A DNA stretch of 64,000 nucleotides. Origin: Sandaracinus sp964481145 (lineage in GTDB: Bacteria; Myxococcota_A; Polyangia; Polyangiales; Sandaracinaceae). Positions 32,542-40,740 of this stretch are shown here, piece after piece. Made by a program: the position numbers and the translations under genes. Every line of letters starts with the position of its first letter. The first letter of the stretch is position 1. The DNA is taken from contig CAYZTA010000011.1 in NCBI GenBank assembly GCA_964481145.1, positions 48,814 to 112,813 on the forward strand. The letters are read 5' to 3'. The notes beneath the pieces are model-generated. The model was not told where the DNA came from, did no database searches, and worked only from the letters and a program-made list of their open reading frames with translations.

Positions 32542-34434
32542 TTACCTCGCCCGCGTTGCGGCATCGACGCCTGCACCCGCCATCGCCGTCGGTTCTCGCG
32601 AACCGAGATATTCTTGCAGCATACGGATCGCGATCGGAGCCGCCTGCCGACCACCTGCGCCACCGTGCTCGACCAACACCACGATCGCCACCTCAGGATC
32701 TTCCGCTGGCGCGAACCCAGCGAACCACGCGTGCGGGCGGTTCAAATACCACGCGCGATCGGGATCGACATCGTGACGAGCGCGTTCGCTCACCTGCGCC
32801 GTGCCCGTTTTTCCCGCGATCGTGACACCGCCCGGAATGCGCGCATCGTACGCCGTGCCTCCGTGATCGTTGACCGCGCCGTAGAGTGAGTCGATCACGT
32901 ACGCGAGGTGTTCTCGATCGACGTGCACGCGCCTCCTCACACGCGGTTCGAAATTCTCGACGATGGATCCATCCGGAGAGCTCACCGTTCGTACGAGCTG
33001 AGGGACGTAGAGCGTGCCCCCGTTCGCGATCGCCGCGTACGACATCGCCAATTGAACCAAGGTGACGCGCGTATCACCCTGTCCGATGGCCGTGTTCAGC
33101 GCGTAACCAGCGCGCCAATGTTGATCTCCTCGTTCGTACCATTCACGCGTCGGAATGAAGCCCGAAGCTTCGGTATTGATGCCGACCCCCGTTCGTCTCC
33201 CGAGCCCGAAATCCTGCGCAAATCGCGCGAGCCGATCGAGCCCGACGACCTCGGCGAGCCGATAGAAATATACGTTGCACGACTGCACCATGGCTTGGCG
33301 CATATCGACCTCACCGTGCTGTGAGGTGCATCGGAATCGCGTGCGGCCGAGCGTATACGCGCCCTGACATTCCACACGCGCGGCAGGGTCGACCACTTCG
33401 TCTTGCAACGCGGCGATCGCGGTGATCGGTTTGAATGTCGATCCTGGGAAATAGCTCTCGTAAATCGTGCGATCGATGAGCGGCCGAAATGAACGTGGAT
33501 CGCGCATCTCTGCATAGCGATCACGGCTCATTCCGCTCGTCAGCTCATTCAAGTCGTAGCTCGGCTTGCTGAAGACCGCGAGCACAGCACCGGAGTTGAC
33601 GTCGACCACGACGGCCGCGCCGCTCGGATGCCCGCGAAACGCGCGCTCGGCGATGCGCATGAGATCCATGTCGAGCGTCAGCGTCATGTCGCGGCCAGGA
33701 ATGGGCTCGACGAGCGTCGGTCTCCCGTCCTCGATCACCGCGTTTTCCATGATCCGACCGCGCGCATCGACCGGCACGCGACGATACCCGCGACGCCCAC
33801 GCAAGAAGCTTTCCCATGCGCGCTCGATCCCACTTCGCCCGATGCGGTCACCGAGGCGATACCCCGCCGGACGCAGCTCGCTCAGCTCTTCGGCCGTGAG
33901 CTCGTTCAAGTAGCCGATCGCGTGCGCCCCGAGATGCTCATATGGGTAGCTGCGCATCGGCGTGACCACCACATCGATCGCGGGCAGATCGAGCTCGTGT
34001 GTCGCCAGCGAAGCCAACTGATCGCGGCGAATATCCGTAAAAAATCGGACCTGATGGGTGCGCCGGTGTTCGGGCACACGCTCGAGACGACGCTCGAAAT
34101 CAGCGCGCTCTTCGCCATTCATGCCCATCAGCTCGGCGATGCGCGCCACGTCTCCATCGCGCAGCAAGCGCGGCGTCACATAGACATCGTATGCGGGCCG
34201 ATTCGTCACGACCACGCGCCCCGCACGATCGCGAATGATCCCACGCGTCGCTTGGAGCGTGAGCGTCTTCGTGATGTTCTCGCGCGCGATCGCCGAATAA
34301 TGCTCGCGTTCGATGATCTGCAACTGACACGTGCGCCCGAGCAACGCACCGAAGGCGACGATGACGAAGAGCGCCATCCACTTATAGCGCTTTCGAAACT
34401 CTCCCACCTCACGGCGAACACTGAGCAGGCTCAT
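32542..34434 (-). CDS. mrdA: Penicillin-binding protein 2 (transpeptidase of the elongasome)
   Basis: Class B PBP that cross-links peptidoglycan made by RodA. 630 residues: one membrane helix near residues 18-36, the pedestal domain (MRSYPYEHLGAHAIGYL) and the transpeptidase domain. Active-site motifs are SxxK in GSTFKPITA (about 330), SxN in SCNVYFYRLAE (about 385) and KTG in AGKTGTAQVSE (about 543). The start overlaps the mreD stop by 4 bp. Length and organisation are normal for MrdA. Confidence 0.95.
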   Translation of the reverse strand: MSLLSVRREVGEFRKRYKWMALFVIVAFGALLGRTCQLQIIEREHYSAIARENITKTLTLQATRGIIRDRAGRVVVTNRPAYDVYVTPRLLRDGDVARIAELMGMNGEERADFERRLERVPEHRRTHQVRFFTDIRRDQLASLATHELDLPAIDVVVTPMRSYPYEHLGAHAIGYLNELTAEELSELRPAGYRLGDRIGRSGIERAWESFLRGRRGYRRVPVDARGRIMENAVIEDGRPTLVEPIPGRDMTLTLDMDLMRIAERAFRGHPSGAAVVVDVNSGAVLAVFSKPSYDLNELTSGMSRDRYAEMRDPRSFRPLIDRTIYESYFPGSTFKPITAIAALQDEVVDPAARVECQGAYTLGRTRFRCTSQHGEVDMRQAMVQSCNVYFYRLAEVVGLDRLARFAQDFGLGRRTGVGINTEASGFIPTREWYERGDQHWRAGYALNTAIGQGDTRVTLVQLAMSYAAIANGGTLYVPQLVRTVSSPDGSIVENFEPRVRRRVHVDREHLAYVIDSLYGAVNDHGGTAYDARIPGGVTIAGKTGTAQVSERARHDVDPDRAWYLNRPHAWFAGFAPAEDPEVAIVVLVEHGGAGGRQAAPIAIRMLQEYLGSREPTAMAGAGVDAATRAR

Positions 34435-35042
34435 TCGGAAGGCGCTCCCTCGGTATCGCGACGGCGCGCACGAAGCGCATCGATTCGCCGAGTGACCGAA
34501 AAAATAGCAGGCGCAAACAGCGCCGTGATGAGCGCCGATCCGATCAGCGTGAGCGTCATTCCCACCACACCCCCCACGGGCGGTGCGTCTTCGGCAGAAG
34601 TTCCCGTCACGAGCATGATGACATCACCTGCGATCCCACCCGCAGGCATCTGAAGCGGAAAAGGATCGGGCTGCGAAAAAATCGCCCGCAGGGCGAGGAT
34701 GGTGCCACCCGCGAGAATCGACGCCGCGAACACGAGCCCTACTTGAAAGAGCGCTCCGCGCAAAAAAAGCCGAATCCCCGCGCCACGCGCCACCATGAAC
34801 GTCGCGACCAGCACGAACGTTTGTAAGCCCATCGGCGAGCCACAGAACTCGTCGAGGAGGTAACCGAGCACGAATGAAATCAGAGCCCCGCGCAAGAGCC
34901 CAACCTCTGGTTGCACACCGAGAAAAATCACGATGGGCAAAAGCAGATTCGGCGTGAGCGGATGCAACGCGATGCGCGACGCAACGGCGGATTGCACGAT
35001 GAGCAGCAAGTATCCAAATCCAAGAAAACCGAGGTTGCGCAT
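34431..35042 (-). CDS. mreD: Rod-shape-determining protein MreD
   Basis: 203 residues, almost entirely membrane helices (about five to six). The family segments PNLLLPIVIFLGVQPEVGLLRGALISFVLGYL can be followed from residues 28 to 60, and then CGSPMGLQTFVLVATFMV. MreD is poorly conserved, so the call rests on topology plus position between mreC and mrdA. The C-terminus is charged and ends in the cytoplasm. It overlaps mrdA by 4 bp and follows mreC by 3 bp. Confidence 0.88.
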   Translation of the reverse strand: MRNLGFLGFGYLLLIVQSAVASRIALHPLTPNLLLPIVIFLGVQPEVGLLRGALISFVLGYLLDEFCGSPMGLQTFVLVATFMVARGAGIRLFLRGALFQVGLVFAASILAGGTILALRAIFSQPDPFPLQMPAGGIAGDVIMLVTGTSAEDAPPVGGVVGMTLTLIGSALITALFAPAIFSVTRRIDALRARRRDTEGAPSE

Positions 35043-35045
35043 CGC

Positions 35046-35948
35046 TCAATGCCCTGCAGAAGCACGCCCCGTGCTGCTCTCCGAGCTGTCTGCTGCATCG
35101 CCCATGCTCTCCCCGCGCGATCCTTGAGTCAGCACGAGCACTTCTTCGAGCGCCGAAAAGTCGACGGCAGGCGTCACTTCGACCTCCTGCCAAAGCCCGA
35201 ATTCCTGCCGAACGATCCGCGTCACGCGACCCACCAAGATCGATGCCGGAAAGCGCTGACCAAGACCGCTCGTGTGGACGAGATCGCCCACACGAACGGC
35301 GTCTTCACGGCCAAGGTACTGCACACGCGCCATGTACCTCTCGCTCTCGCCCGTTCCACGCAGCATGCCCCGCGCACTGGTGCGCTGAATGCTGACGTCC
35401 ACGGCGCTCGTGCGGTCGACGATCAAGAGCACGTCACAATACCGCCCCCACGTGCGCCGGACCTGACCCACGAGCCCTTGCGCCGCCACCACCGGCATGC
35501 CCGGCCGCACCAAGTCGCGCTCGCCGCGGTCGAGTTCGATCCTCGTCACCCGGAAAAACGGGGAGACATCTTTGCCGATCACCTGAGCTGCGAGCACCTC
35601 GCTCCCCAAGCGCTCACGCAGCTGCAGAAGAGATCTCAACCGACGGTTCTCGATGCCCTCTGCCGAGAGGCGCTGACGCTCTTCCTCGAGGCGCGCGACT
35701 TGATGGCGCAGCCGATCGTTCTCACGCGCGACCTCGATGAGATACACGTAATCTTCGAGCACATCCGAGGTCCATCGCGCCGCATCCGACGCGACAGACT
35801 GCAACCCCGATGTGAAGCTCAGAATGAACTCGTCGACCGCGTTCATACGAGCTGGATCGCGAAGATGTGCGCTCAGCACGAAGAACGGGAACGCCAAGAG
35901 CACGAAGCTGATCACACCGTCTCGGAGGCGTTTGAACTGATTCGGCAC
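35046..35948 (-). CDS. mreC: Rod-shape-determining protein MreC
   Basis: 300-residue periplasmic scaffold of the elongasome. One N-terminal membrane helix (VISFVLLAFPFFVLSAHL), then a coiled coil (ENDRLRHQVARLEEERQRLSAEG) and the double beta-barrel with AQVIGKDVSPFFRVTRIELDRG and GLVGQVRRTWGRYCDVLLIVD. The C-terminal tail is Ser/Gly-rich. It is the second gene of the mre operon, 90 bp after mreB. Confidence 0.93.
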   Translation of the reverse strand: MPNQFKRLRDGVISFVLLAFPFFVLSAHLRDPARMNAVDEFILSFTSGLQSVASDAARWTSDVLEDYVYLIEVARENDRLRHQVARLEEERQRLSAEGIENRRLRSLLQLRERLGSEVLAAQVIGKDVSPFFRVTRIELDRGERDLVRPGMPVVAAQGLVGQVRRTWGRYCDVLLIVDRTSAVDVSIQRTSARGMLRGTGESERYMARVQYLGREDAVRVGDLVHTSGLGQRFPASILVGRVTRIVRQEFGLWQEVEVTPAVDFSALEEVLVLTQGSRGESMGDAADSSESSTGRASAGH

Positions 35949-36038
35949 CGTCTCACCAGAAGCCGTCTCGGATCAGACGACCGAGTTGTGTACTCGACGC
36001 GCCGCCAAAGCGCCAACCGCGCCCATCATGGGGCAAAC

Positions 36039-37073
36039 TCAGCTGATCGTAACTTCACGAAGAAGGTCCAGGTGGTCCAGTGTTTTCCCAGACCCGAGCA
36101 CGACCGCACTCACGGGATCGTCACACACCATCACAGGCAAGCCCGTCTCCTCACGCAAGAGGACATCGAGGTTCTTGAGTTGCGAGCCGCCCCCTGTGAG
36201 CACGATTCCTTTGTCGACGATATCCGCCGAAAGTTCTGGCGGAGTCCGCTCGAGCGCGGCCATGACGGACTCGACGATGGTGCTGATGGGCTCACTCAAT
36301 GCATCTCGGATCTCGTCGGAATTGACGACGACCGTCTTCGGCACACCTGCCACCAGGTCTCGCCCCTTGACCTCCATGGTCTCGACGTCGTCACCTGGAT
36401 ACGCATTTCCGACCACACATTTGACGCGCTCGGCCGTCTGCTCACCGATGAGCAAATTGTATTTTCGCTTCAAGTACGCGACGATCGCGTCGTCCATTTT
36501 GTCGCCACCCACCCGCACGCTCTGCGAGTAGACGATGCCAGCGAGCGAAATGACCGCCACTTCGGTCGTTCCACCACCGATATCGACGACCATGTTCCCA
36601 CTGGGCTCGGTGATCGGCAGCCCCGCACCGATGGCTGCTGCCATCGGTTCTTCGATGAGAAAGACCTCGCGCGCCCCTGCGCTCTCGGCGCTCTCTTTGA
36701 CCGCGCGCTTCTCGACTTCGGTGATCCCGAAGGGAACGCAAATGATGATGCGCGGTTTCACGAGCGTTCCTCGGTTCTGGGCACGCCGGATGAAATATCG
36801 AAGCATCGCTTCGGTGATCTCGAAATCAGCGATGACACCATCGCGAAGCGGTCTCACCGCCTGAATGTTGCCGGGCGTCCGCCCCAACATTTCTTTGGCT
36901 TCTTTGCCGACAGCCAACACCTTTTTGATGCCCCGCGCGTCTGTCTGAACAGCCACGACACTGGGCTCACAAGAGACAATCCCACGCCCCTTCACATAAA
37001 TGAGGGTCGTCGCAGTCCCCAAATCGATCGCGAGATCGTTAGAAAAAAGGCCGTATACCCAGTCGAACAGCAC
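36039..37073 (-). CDS. mreB: Rod-shape-determining actin-like protein MreB
   Basis: Bacterial actin that positions the lateral-wall synthesis machinery. 344 residues with the ATP-binding motifs IDLGTATTLIYVKG (phosphate 1), VVDIGGGTTEVAVI (phosphate 2) and VLTGGGSQLKNLD (adenosine). The segment RTPGNIQAVRPLRDGVIADFE is also typical. It is the first gene of the leftward operon. The 177 bp up to the divergent ECF sigma gene contain its promoter. A rod-shaped cell is implied. Confidence 0.96.
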   Translation of the reverse strand: MLFDWVYGLFSNDLAIDLGTATTLIYVKGRGIVSCEPSVVAVQTDARGIKKVLAVGKEAKEMLGRTPGNIQAVRPLRDGVIADFEITEAMLRYFIRRAQNRGTLVKPRIIICVPFGITEVEKRAVKESAESAGAREVFLIEEPMAAAIGAGLPITEPSGNMVVDIGGGTTEVAVISLAGIVYSQSVRVGGDKMDDAIVAYLKRKYNLLIGEQTAERVKCVVGNAYPGDDVETMEVKGRDLVAGVPKTVVVNSDEIRDALSEPISTIVESVMAALERTPPELSADIVDKGIVLTGGGSQLKNLDVLLREETGLPVMVCDDPVSAVVLGSGKTLDHLDLLREVTIS

Positions 37074-37250
37074 GTCGCCCTTGGCTCCTTGACCGCAAAG
37101 GCTGGGGAGCGCCGGGGTCTATCAGATGGGCCTGCCCCGATCAAGCGACCACCACTCATCGACAAAGGGCTCTCGATGCTTCATCCTCCGAAACGGGTAT
37201 CTCGTTCGCTCCAACCCAAGGATTTTCCTTCTGGGGGTTCAGAGGCAGAA

Positions 37251-38009
37251 ATGCATGTAGCGCGACGCCCTCCGCCACATCCGCAAAAGCGAGATTCTAC
37301 CTCGCCAGCAGAAGAAGAACGAGCCCGTGAGGCGCACGATCTGGTGGAAGCTGCGCGCAGCGGCGACCCACGCGCCTTCGAGGCGTTGGTCAAACGCTAC
37401 CGCCATCGAATCTTCGCGCTCGCGCTCCACATGACCGGAAGCCCAAGCGATGCGGACGACATCACACAAGACGCGTTCGTCCGTGCATATCGCAATATCG
37501 ACCGCTTCGAAGGACGGAGTGAGTTCTTCACCTGGCTCTATCGCATTGCATTGAATCGCGCCCTCAACGTGCGGCGCGATCGGACCCGCCGGCGCGCCGA
37601 AGACCTCGACGATCCGCGCGTCACGGTCGCGGTCGCGGTCGATTCGGGCGGGGACCCGCACCGCGCCCTCGAGCTTCGTCAGGCTTATTCCTATCTCGTG
37701 CGCGCCTTCGATCGCCTCTCCCCTTTGCTCAAAACCACCATCGCACTGACGATGATGCAAGGGTTGAGTTACCCAGAAGCAGCGGTCGTCCTCGAGACCA
37801 CCGAAGGCACCATCGCGTGGCGCATCCACGAGGCGCGAAAGCAAATGCGGAACGCGCTCGACTCGATGTTCCAAGATCCAAAACCTCTCCCGGCATCGGA
37901 GATCGTCCGCGTTCAGAAAGCCGCCGCCGCGGCTCGGGCCGAGATCCCTTCCTCGTCCCAGCCATCAGCGCTCGAGATGGCGCTCGCTTTGCTTGCGCCC
38001 TCCGTGTGA
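37251..38009 (+). CDS. ECF-family RNA polymerase sigma factor (RpoE-like)
   Basis: Region 2 with AFEALVKRYRHRIFALALHM, DADDITQDAFVRAYRNIDRFEG and FFTWLYRIALNRALNVRRDR. Region 4 with LKTTIALTMMQGLSYPEAAVVLETTEGTIAWRIHEARKQ spanning the helix-turn-helix. An acidic/Ala-rich tail of about 40 residues follows. The start at 37251 is preceded by AGAGG; an upstream ATG at 37176 with AAAGGG is possible and would add 25 residues. The open frame extends far upstream across the mre genes, but that is antisense. Divergent from mreB, it might respond to envelope stress, though no anti-sigma gene is adjacent. Confidence 0.9.
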   Translation: MHVARRPPPHPQKRDSTSPAEEERAREAHDLVEAARSGDPRAFEALVKRYRHRIFALALHMTGSPSDADDITQDAFVRAYRNIDRFEGRSEFFTWLYRIALNRALNVRRDRTRRRAEDLDDPRVTVAVAVDSGGDPHRALELRQAYSYLVRAFDRLSPLLKTTIALTMMQGLSYPEAAVVLETTEGTIAWRIHEARKQMRNALDSMFQDPKPLPASEIVRVQKAAAAARAEIPSSSQPSALEMALALLAPSV

Positions 38010-38068
38010 AACAAGCGTGACCCACACGTTTTCCGGACTCGCGCAAACCACATAAAGAGCTCATCATC

Positions 38069-39412
38069 GTGCGCGTGTTGAAACGAGCATGGCTCTTCGT
38101 GTCGCGAGGACTCCTCACCTCGTTCACGCTTCTCCCGATCTGGTTCTCCTACGCCATCCCCTTCGTGCGGATGCGTCGCGGCGCCGTCATCCCCGCCGAC
38201 ACGTGGCAGCGTCTTCATGAAAAGCACGCACCACGGTTCCGAGCGCTGGCCGTACGGATGCGCGGTGGACTCATCAAAGTGGGACAAATCCTATCGACCC
38301 GCGTCGACATTCTCCCGATTGAATGGACGAGCACGCTGAGCAGCTTGCAAGATCGCGTCGACCCGCTTCCATGGCACGAGCTCGAACCGCACGTCACCCG
38401 CGCGTATGGGCGCTCGCCTCACGAGGTGTTCGAGACCATCGATGAAGCGCCGAAAGCTGCGGCGAGCTTCGGGCAGGTTCACAAAGCGCGGACTCCTCAA
38501 GGCGAAGACGTCGCGTTGAAGATTCGATATCCCGATGCGGAAGCCAAGCTCGCCGCCGACCTCTTCACGCTCCGCGCGATGCTCCCGCTGTTCAACGTAT
38601 TTCTGCCGCAACTCTCGCTCGCGCCCATCTTTGGCGAAGTTTCACGCGCGCTCCGCACCGAGCTCGATTACGAACAAGAAGCGCGCTTCACTCAGACCAT
38701 CCACGAAAATTTCCGCGATCATCCGCGCATTCACGTGCCGCGCGTGCTGTCCGAATACACGCGACGTGATGTGATCTGCACGACATGGTTCGAGGGCAAA
38801 AAGATCACGGATCCTGCGCTTCTGAGCGCCTCGCACATGGACCGTCGCATGCTGCTCGAGCTCGTCATCGAGACGTGGATCAAAATGATGTACATCGATG
38901 GCGTCTTCCAGAGCGACCCTCATCCGGGCAATCTGCTCGCGCGAATCGCAAGCGATGGAAAGCCCGAACTCTGCGTCATCGATTTTGGTCAGGTGAAGAT
39001 CCTGACGCGTCCCTTTCACCAAGCGCTCGTGCGGTCGGTGATGTGCTTCATCACACGAGACGTCGAACAGTTCCTCGACACGCTGTGTGTGCTCGGGCTC
39101 TTCGGGGAAGGCGAGAAAGAGCGTGCTCGCCCTCTCATCACGAAGATCCTCGATCGCTATGCGACGATGAGTCCTGAGCAAACACGCGCGATGGATTTCG
39201 CGTGGGTGCGCGACGAAGTGCTGGGCCAAATCAGAAGCTTCCGTGGCGTGACGATCCCCCAAGATCTCGTCCTCTATGGACGCACGTTCGCGCTCCTCGC
39301 GGGGCTTTCACGTTCGATCGATCCGAGCGTCGACGCGTTTGCCCTCGCGAAGCCTCACTTCCTACGCGCCATGCTCAACGGCGGCCCGCCGGAATCGGCG
39401 TCCCAATCATAA
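38069..39412 (+). CDS. ABC1/UbiB-family atypical protein kinase
   Basis: 447 residues with the UbiB signatures: KxGQ motif in LIKVGQILSTR, Ala-rich loop in KAAASFGQVHKA, VALKIRYPD with the nucleotide-binding Lys, DPHPGNLL as the catalytic loop and VIDFGQVK as the metal-binding DFG-like motif. Family members support ubiquinone biosynthesis or lipid metabolism as ATPases. The N-terminal stretch LLTSFTLLPIWFSYAI is hydrophobic and may associate with the membrane, while a C-terminal membrane span like that of E. coli UbiB is not obvious. GTG start. No ubi genes are adjacent, so the pathway is not fixed. Confidence 0.88.
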   Translation: MRVLKRAWLFVSRGLLTSFTLLPIWFSYAIPFVRMRRGAVIPADTWQRLHEKHAPRFRALAVRMRGGLIKVGQILSTRVDILPIEWTSTLSSLQDRVDPLPWHELEPHVTRAYGRSPHEVFETIDEAPKAAASFGQVHKARTPQGEDVALKIRYPDAEAKLAADLFTLRAMLPLFNVFLPQLSLAPIFGEVSRALRTELDYEQEARFTQTIHENFRDHPRIHVPRVLSEYTRRDVICTTWFEGKKITDPALLSASHMDRRMLLELVIETWIKMMYIDGVFQSDPHPGNLLARIASDGKPELCVIDFGQVKILTRPFHQALVRSVMCFITRDVEQFLDTLCVLGLFGEGEKERARPLITKILDRYATMSPEQTRAMDFAWVRDEVLGQIRSFRGVTIPQDLVLYGRTFALLAGLSRSIDPSVDAFALAKPHFLRAMLNGGPPESASQS

Positions 39413-39444
39413 TCGCAACGCGATCGCGCAGGCCAAGCGCGTCG

Positions 39445-39669
39445 TCATGCCAAGCCCCGCGCGCCTGGCGTCATTGCGTAGCGCGAGCTGCGTCGAGCCA
39501 TCTCTGCGCGTGCATCGAGCAAGACGTCGACCATCGTGTCGAAGGACGCGATGTCGAGGCGCAAGGACACACAGCTGACGTTCAGTACGATGTTGCCGCA
39601 CTCGATGCAGCGCTGGACCGACACGCAACCGCGCGCGGTGATCGTCTCGAAGCAACAGGTGGCACTCAT
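39445..39669 (-). CDS. Small Cys-rich protein, DUF6686-like
   Basis: 74 residues with a Shine-Dalgarno GGAGG about 9 bp before the ATG. Four Cys lie in the first 26 residues (SATCCFE, RGCVSVQRCIECGN), then VSLRLDIASFDTMVDVLLDAR. A CxxC followed by strands and a helix with a central Phe resembles small proteins such as DUF6686, whose role is unknown. Possibly binds zinc. It lies between the UbiB gene and a leftward SGNH hydrolase gene, 120 bp downstream of the latter. Confidence 0.5.
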   Translation of the reverse strand: MSATCCFETITARGCVSVQRCIECGNIVLNVSCVSLRLDIASFDTMVDVLLDARAEMARRSSRYAMTPGARGLA

Positions 39670-39789
39670 TTCTCAGCCTCCGCCGAAAGCGATTCGGCTC
39701 ATCTCGAGAAGAAAGCCACGGATGAGAATGATTGTCAATCTCGCAAGAAAATCGCCATTTTTCCTTTTGTTTCTTCTGATTCGAGATCC

Positions 39790-40596
39790 TCAAGGACGGT
39801 TCACAGCACGGAACGCCACGTCTCGGAGCTCCGCTGCGACATGGCGAGGCGTGCCGTACGGGAACCACGAACTGCGACGTGGATCGTCGTGTGCGATCGT
39901 CGCGTAGAGCACGGCCGCTGCCAAATAAGTCCCGTCCTGACTCGGATGGGCTCCATCGCTGCGATAAAGCTGGGCATCGGGGATCCGACTCTGCGCCATC
40001 AAAAACGCGCGGCCTGCAGGCGCGAGATCCGCATCGAGCGCACGCGCCAACGCCGAATAACACTCGGTCACACGCGCTTGCATGTCGATGGGTGATTCAG
40101 CGATATGCGCGCGGCGATAGGAGCTCGAACCCCCGCGCCGAGCCCACGTTTCATAGAGCACAGTACGCGCGCCAATCCCATCGATGGCTGTATCGAAGAG
40201 CCGCGCATAGCCCTCGAACTCTTCGCGACTCTGAAGGGCCGAGAGCGAATGTCCTTGAAGGACCACATGCGTAAATCCACCGTTGGCGATCAGCGTGCGG
40301 GTCTCATCCACATACCAATGTCGCCCCAAATCCCATCCAGGATTGGCCACTGCCGTCACTCGAAATGGGGGTGTATTCGGCACCATCTCGGCAATCCTCC
40401 GCACCATGTACGGAAGATTGTTCGAACGTGTATAGCTATTGCCGATGAAAAGAACATTGAGCGGCTGCGTTCGACTGCTCGATAGATTTTCCGCGTCTGC
40501 GCGAACTCGATGGCTCGGCATAGGAAGCGTCGCCGAAAAGGCGAGCACCAACGACAGGATTCCAATCGAACGCGATATGGACACGACGATGGTCAC
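39790..40596 (-). CDS. Secreted SGNH-hydrolase-like protein
   Basis: 268 residues. An N-terminal hydrophobic signal (about 1-33) is followed by LNVLFIGNSYTRSNNLPYMV, the block I strand with nucleophile Ser. VVLQGHSLSAL stands in the place of blocks II/III. The end RSDGAHPSQDGTYLAAAVLYA carries the Asp-His pair of block V. This is the pattern of DUF4886-like SGNH proteins of bacteria. Probably a periplasmic esterase with unknown substrate. It is divergent from the lytic transglycosylase gene, so an envelope-glycan role is plausible. Confidence 0.75.
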   Translation of the reverse strand: MTIVVSISRSIGILSLVLAFSATLPMPSHRVRADAENLSSSRTQPLNVLFIGNSYTRSNNLPYMVRRIAEMVPNTPPFRVTAVANPGWDLGRHWYVDETRTLIANGGFTHVVLQGHSLSALQSREEFEGYARLFDTAIDGIGARTVLYETWARRGGSSSYRRAHIAESPIDMQARVTECYSALARALDADLAPAGRAFLMAQSRIPDAQLYRSDGAHPSQDGTYLAAAVLYATIAHDDPRRSSWFPYGTPRHVAAELRDVAFRAVNRP

Positions 40597-40740
40597 TCCT
40601 CGAAACAGTCTCTCGCGAATTCATGCGCATGAATAGATCCAATTCACCTCGAAGACTTCCAAAACATCCGATTTGGCGGAGGATCGACTACCTTTCCCGC
40701 AATGGGAATCTTTCCCGAGGTCGCCAGCGTTCGAGGCTCG

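Noticed and set aside
34911..38009. A 1032-codon open frame on the plus strand
   Set aside because: Its first 2.2 kb run antisense to mreD, mreC and mreB and carry no motif. Only the last part, from about 37251, is real (the ECF sigma factor).
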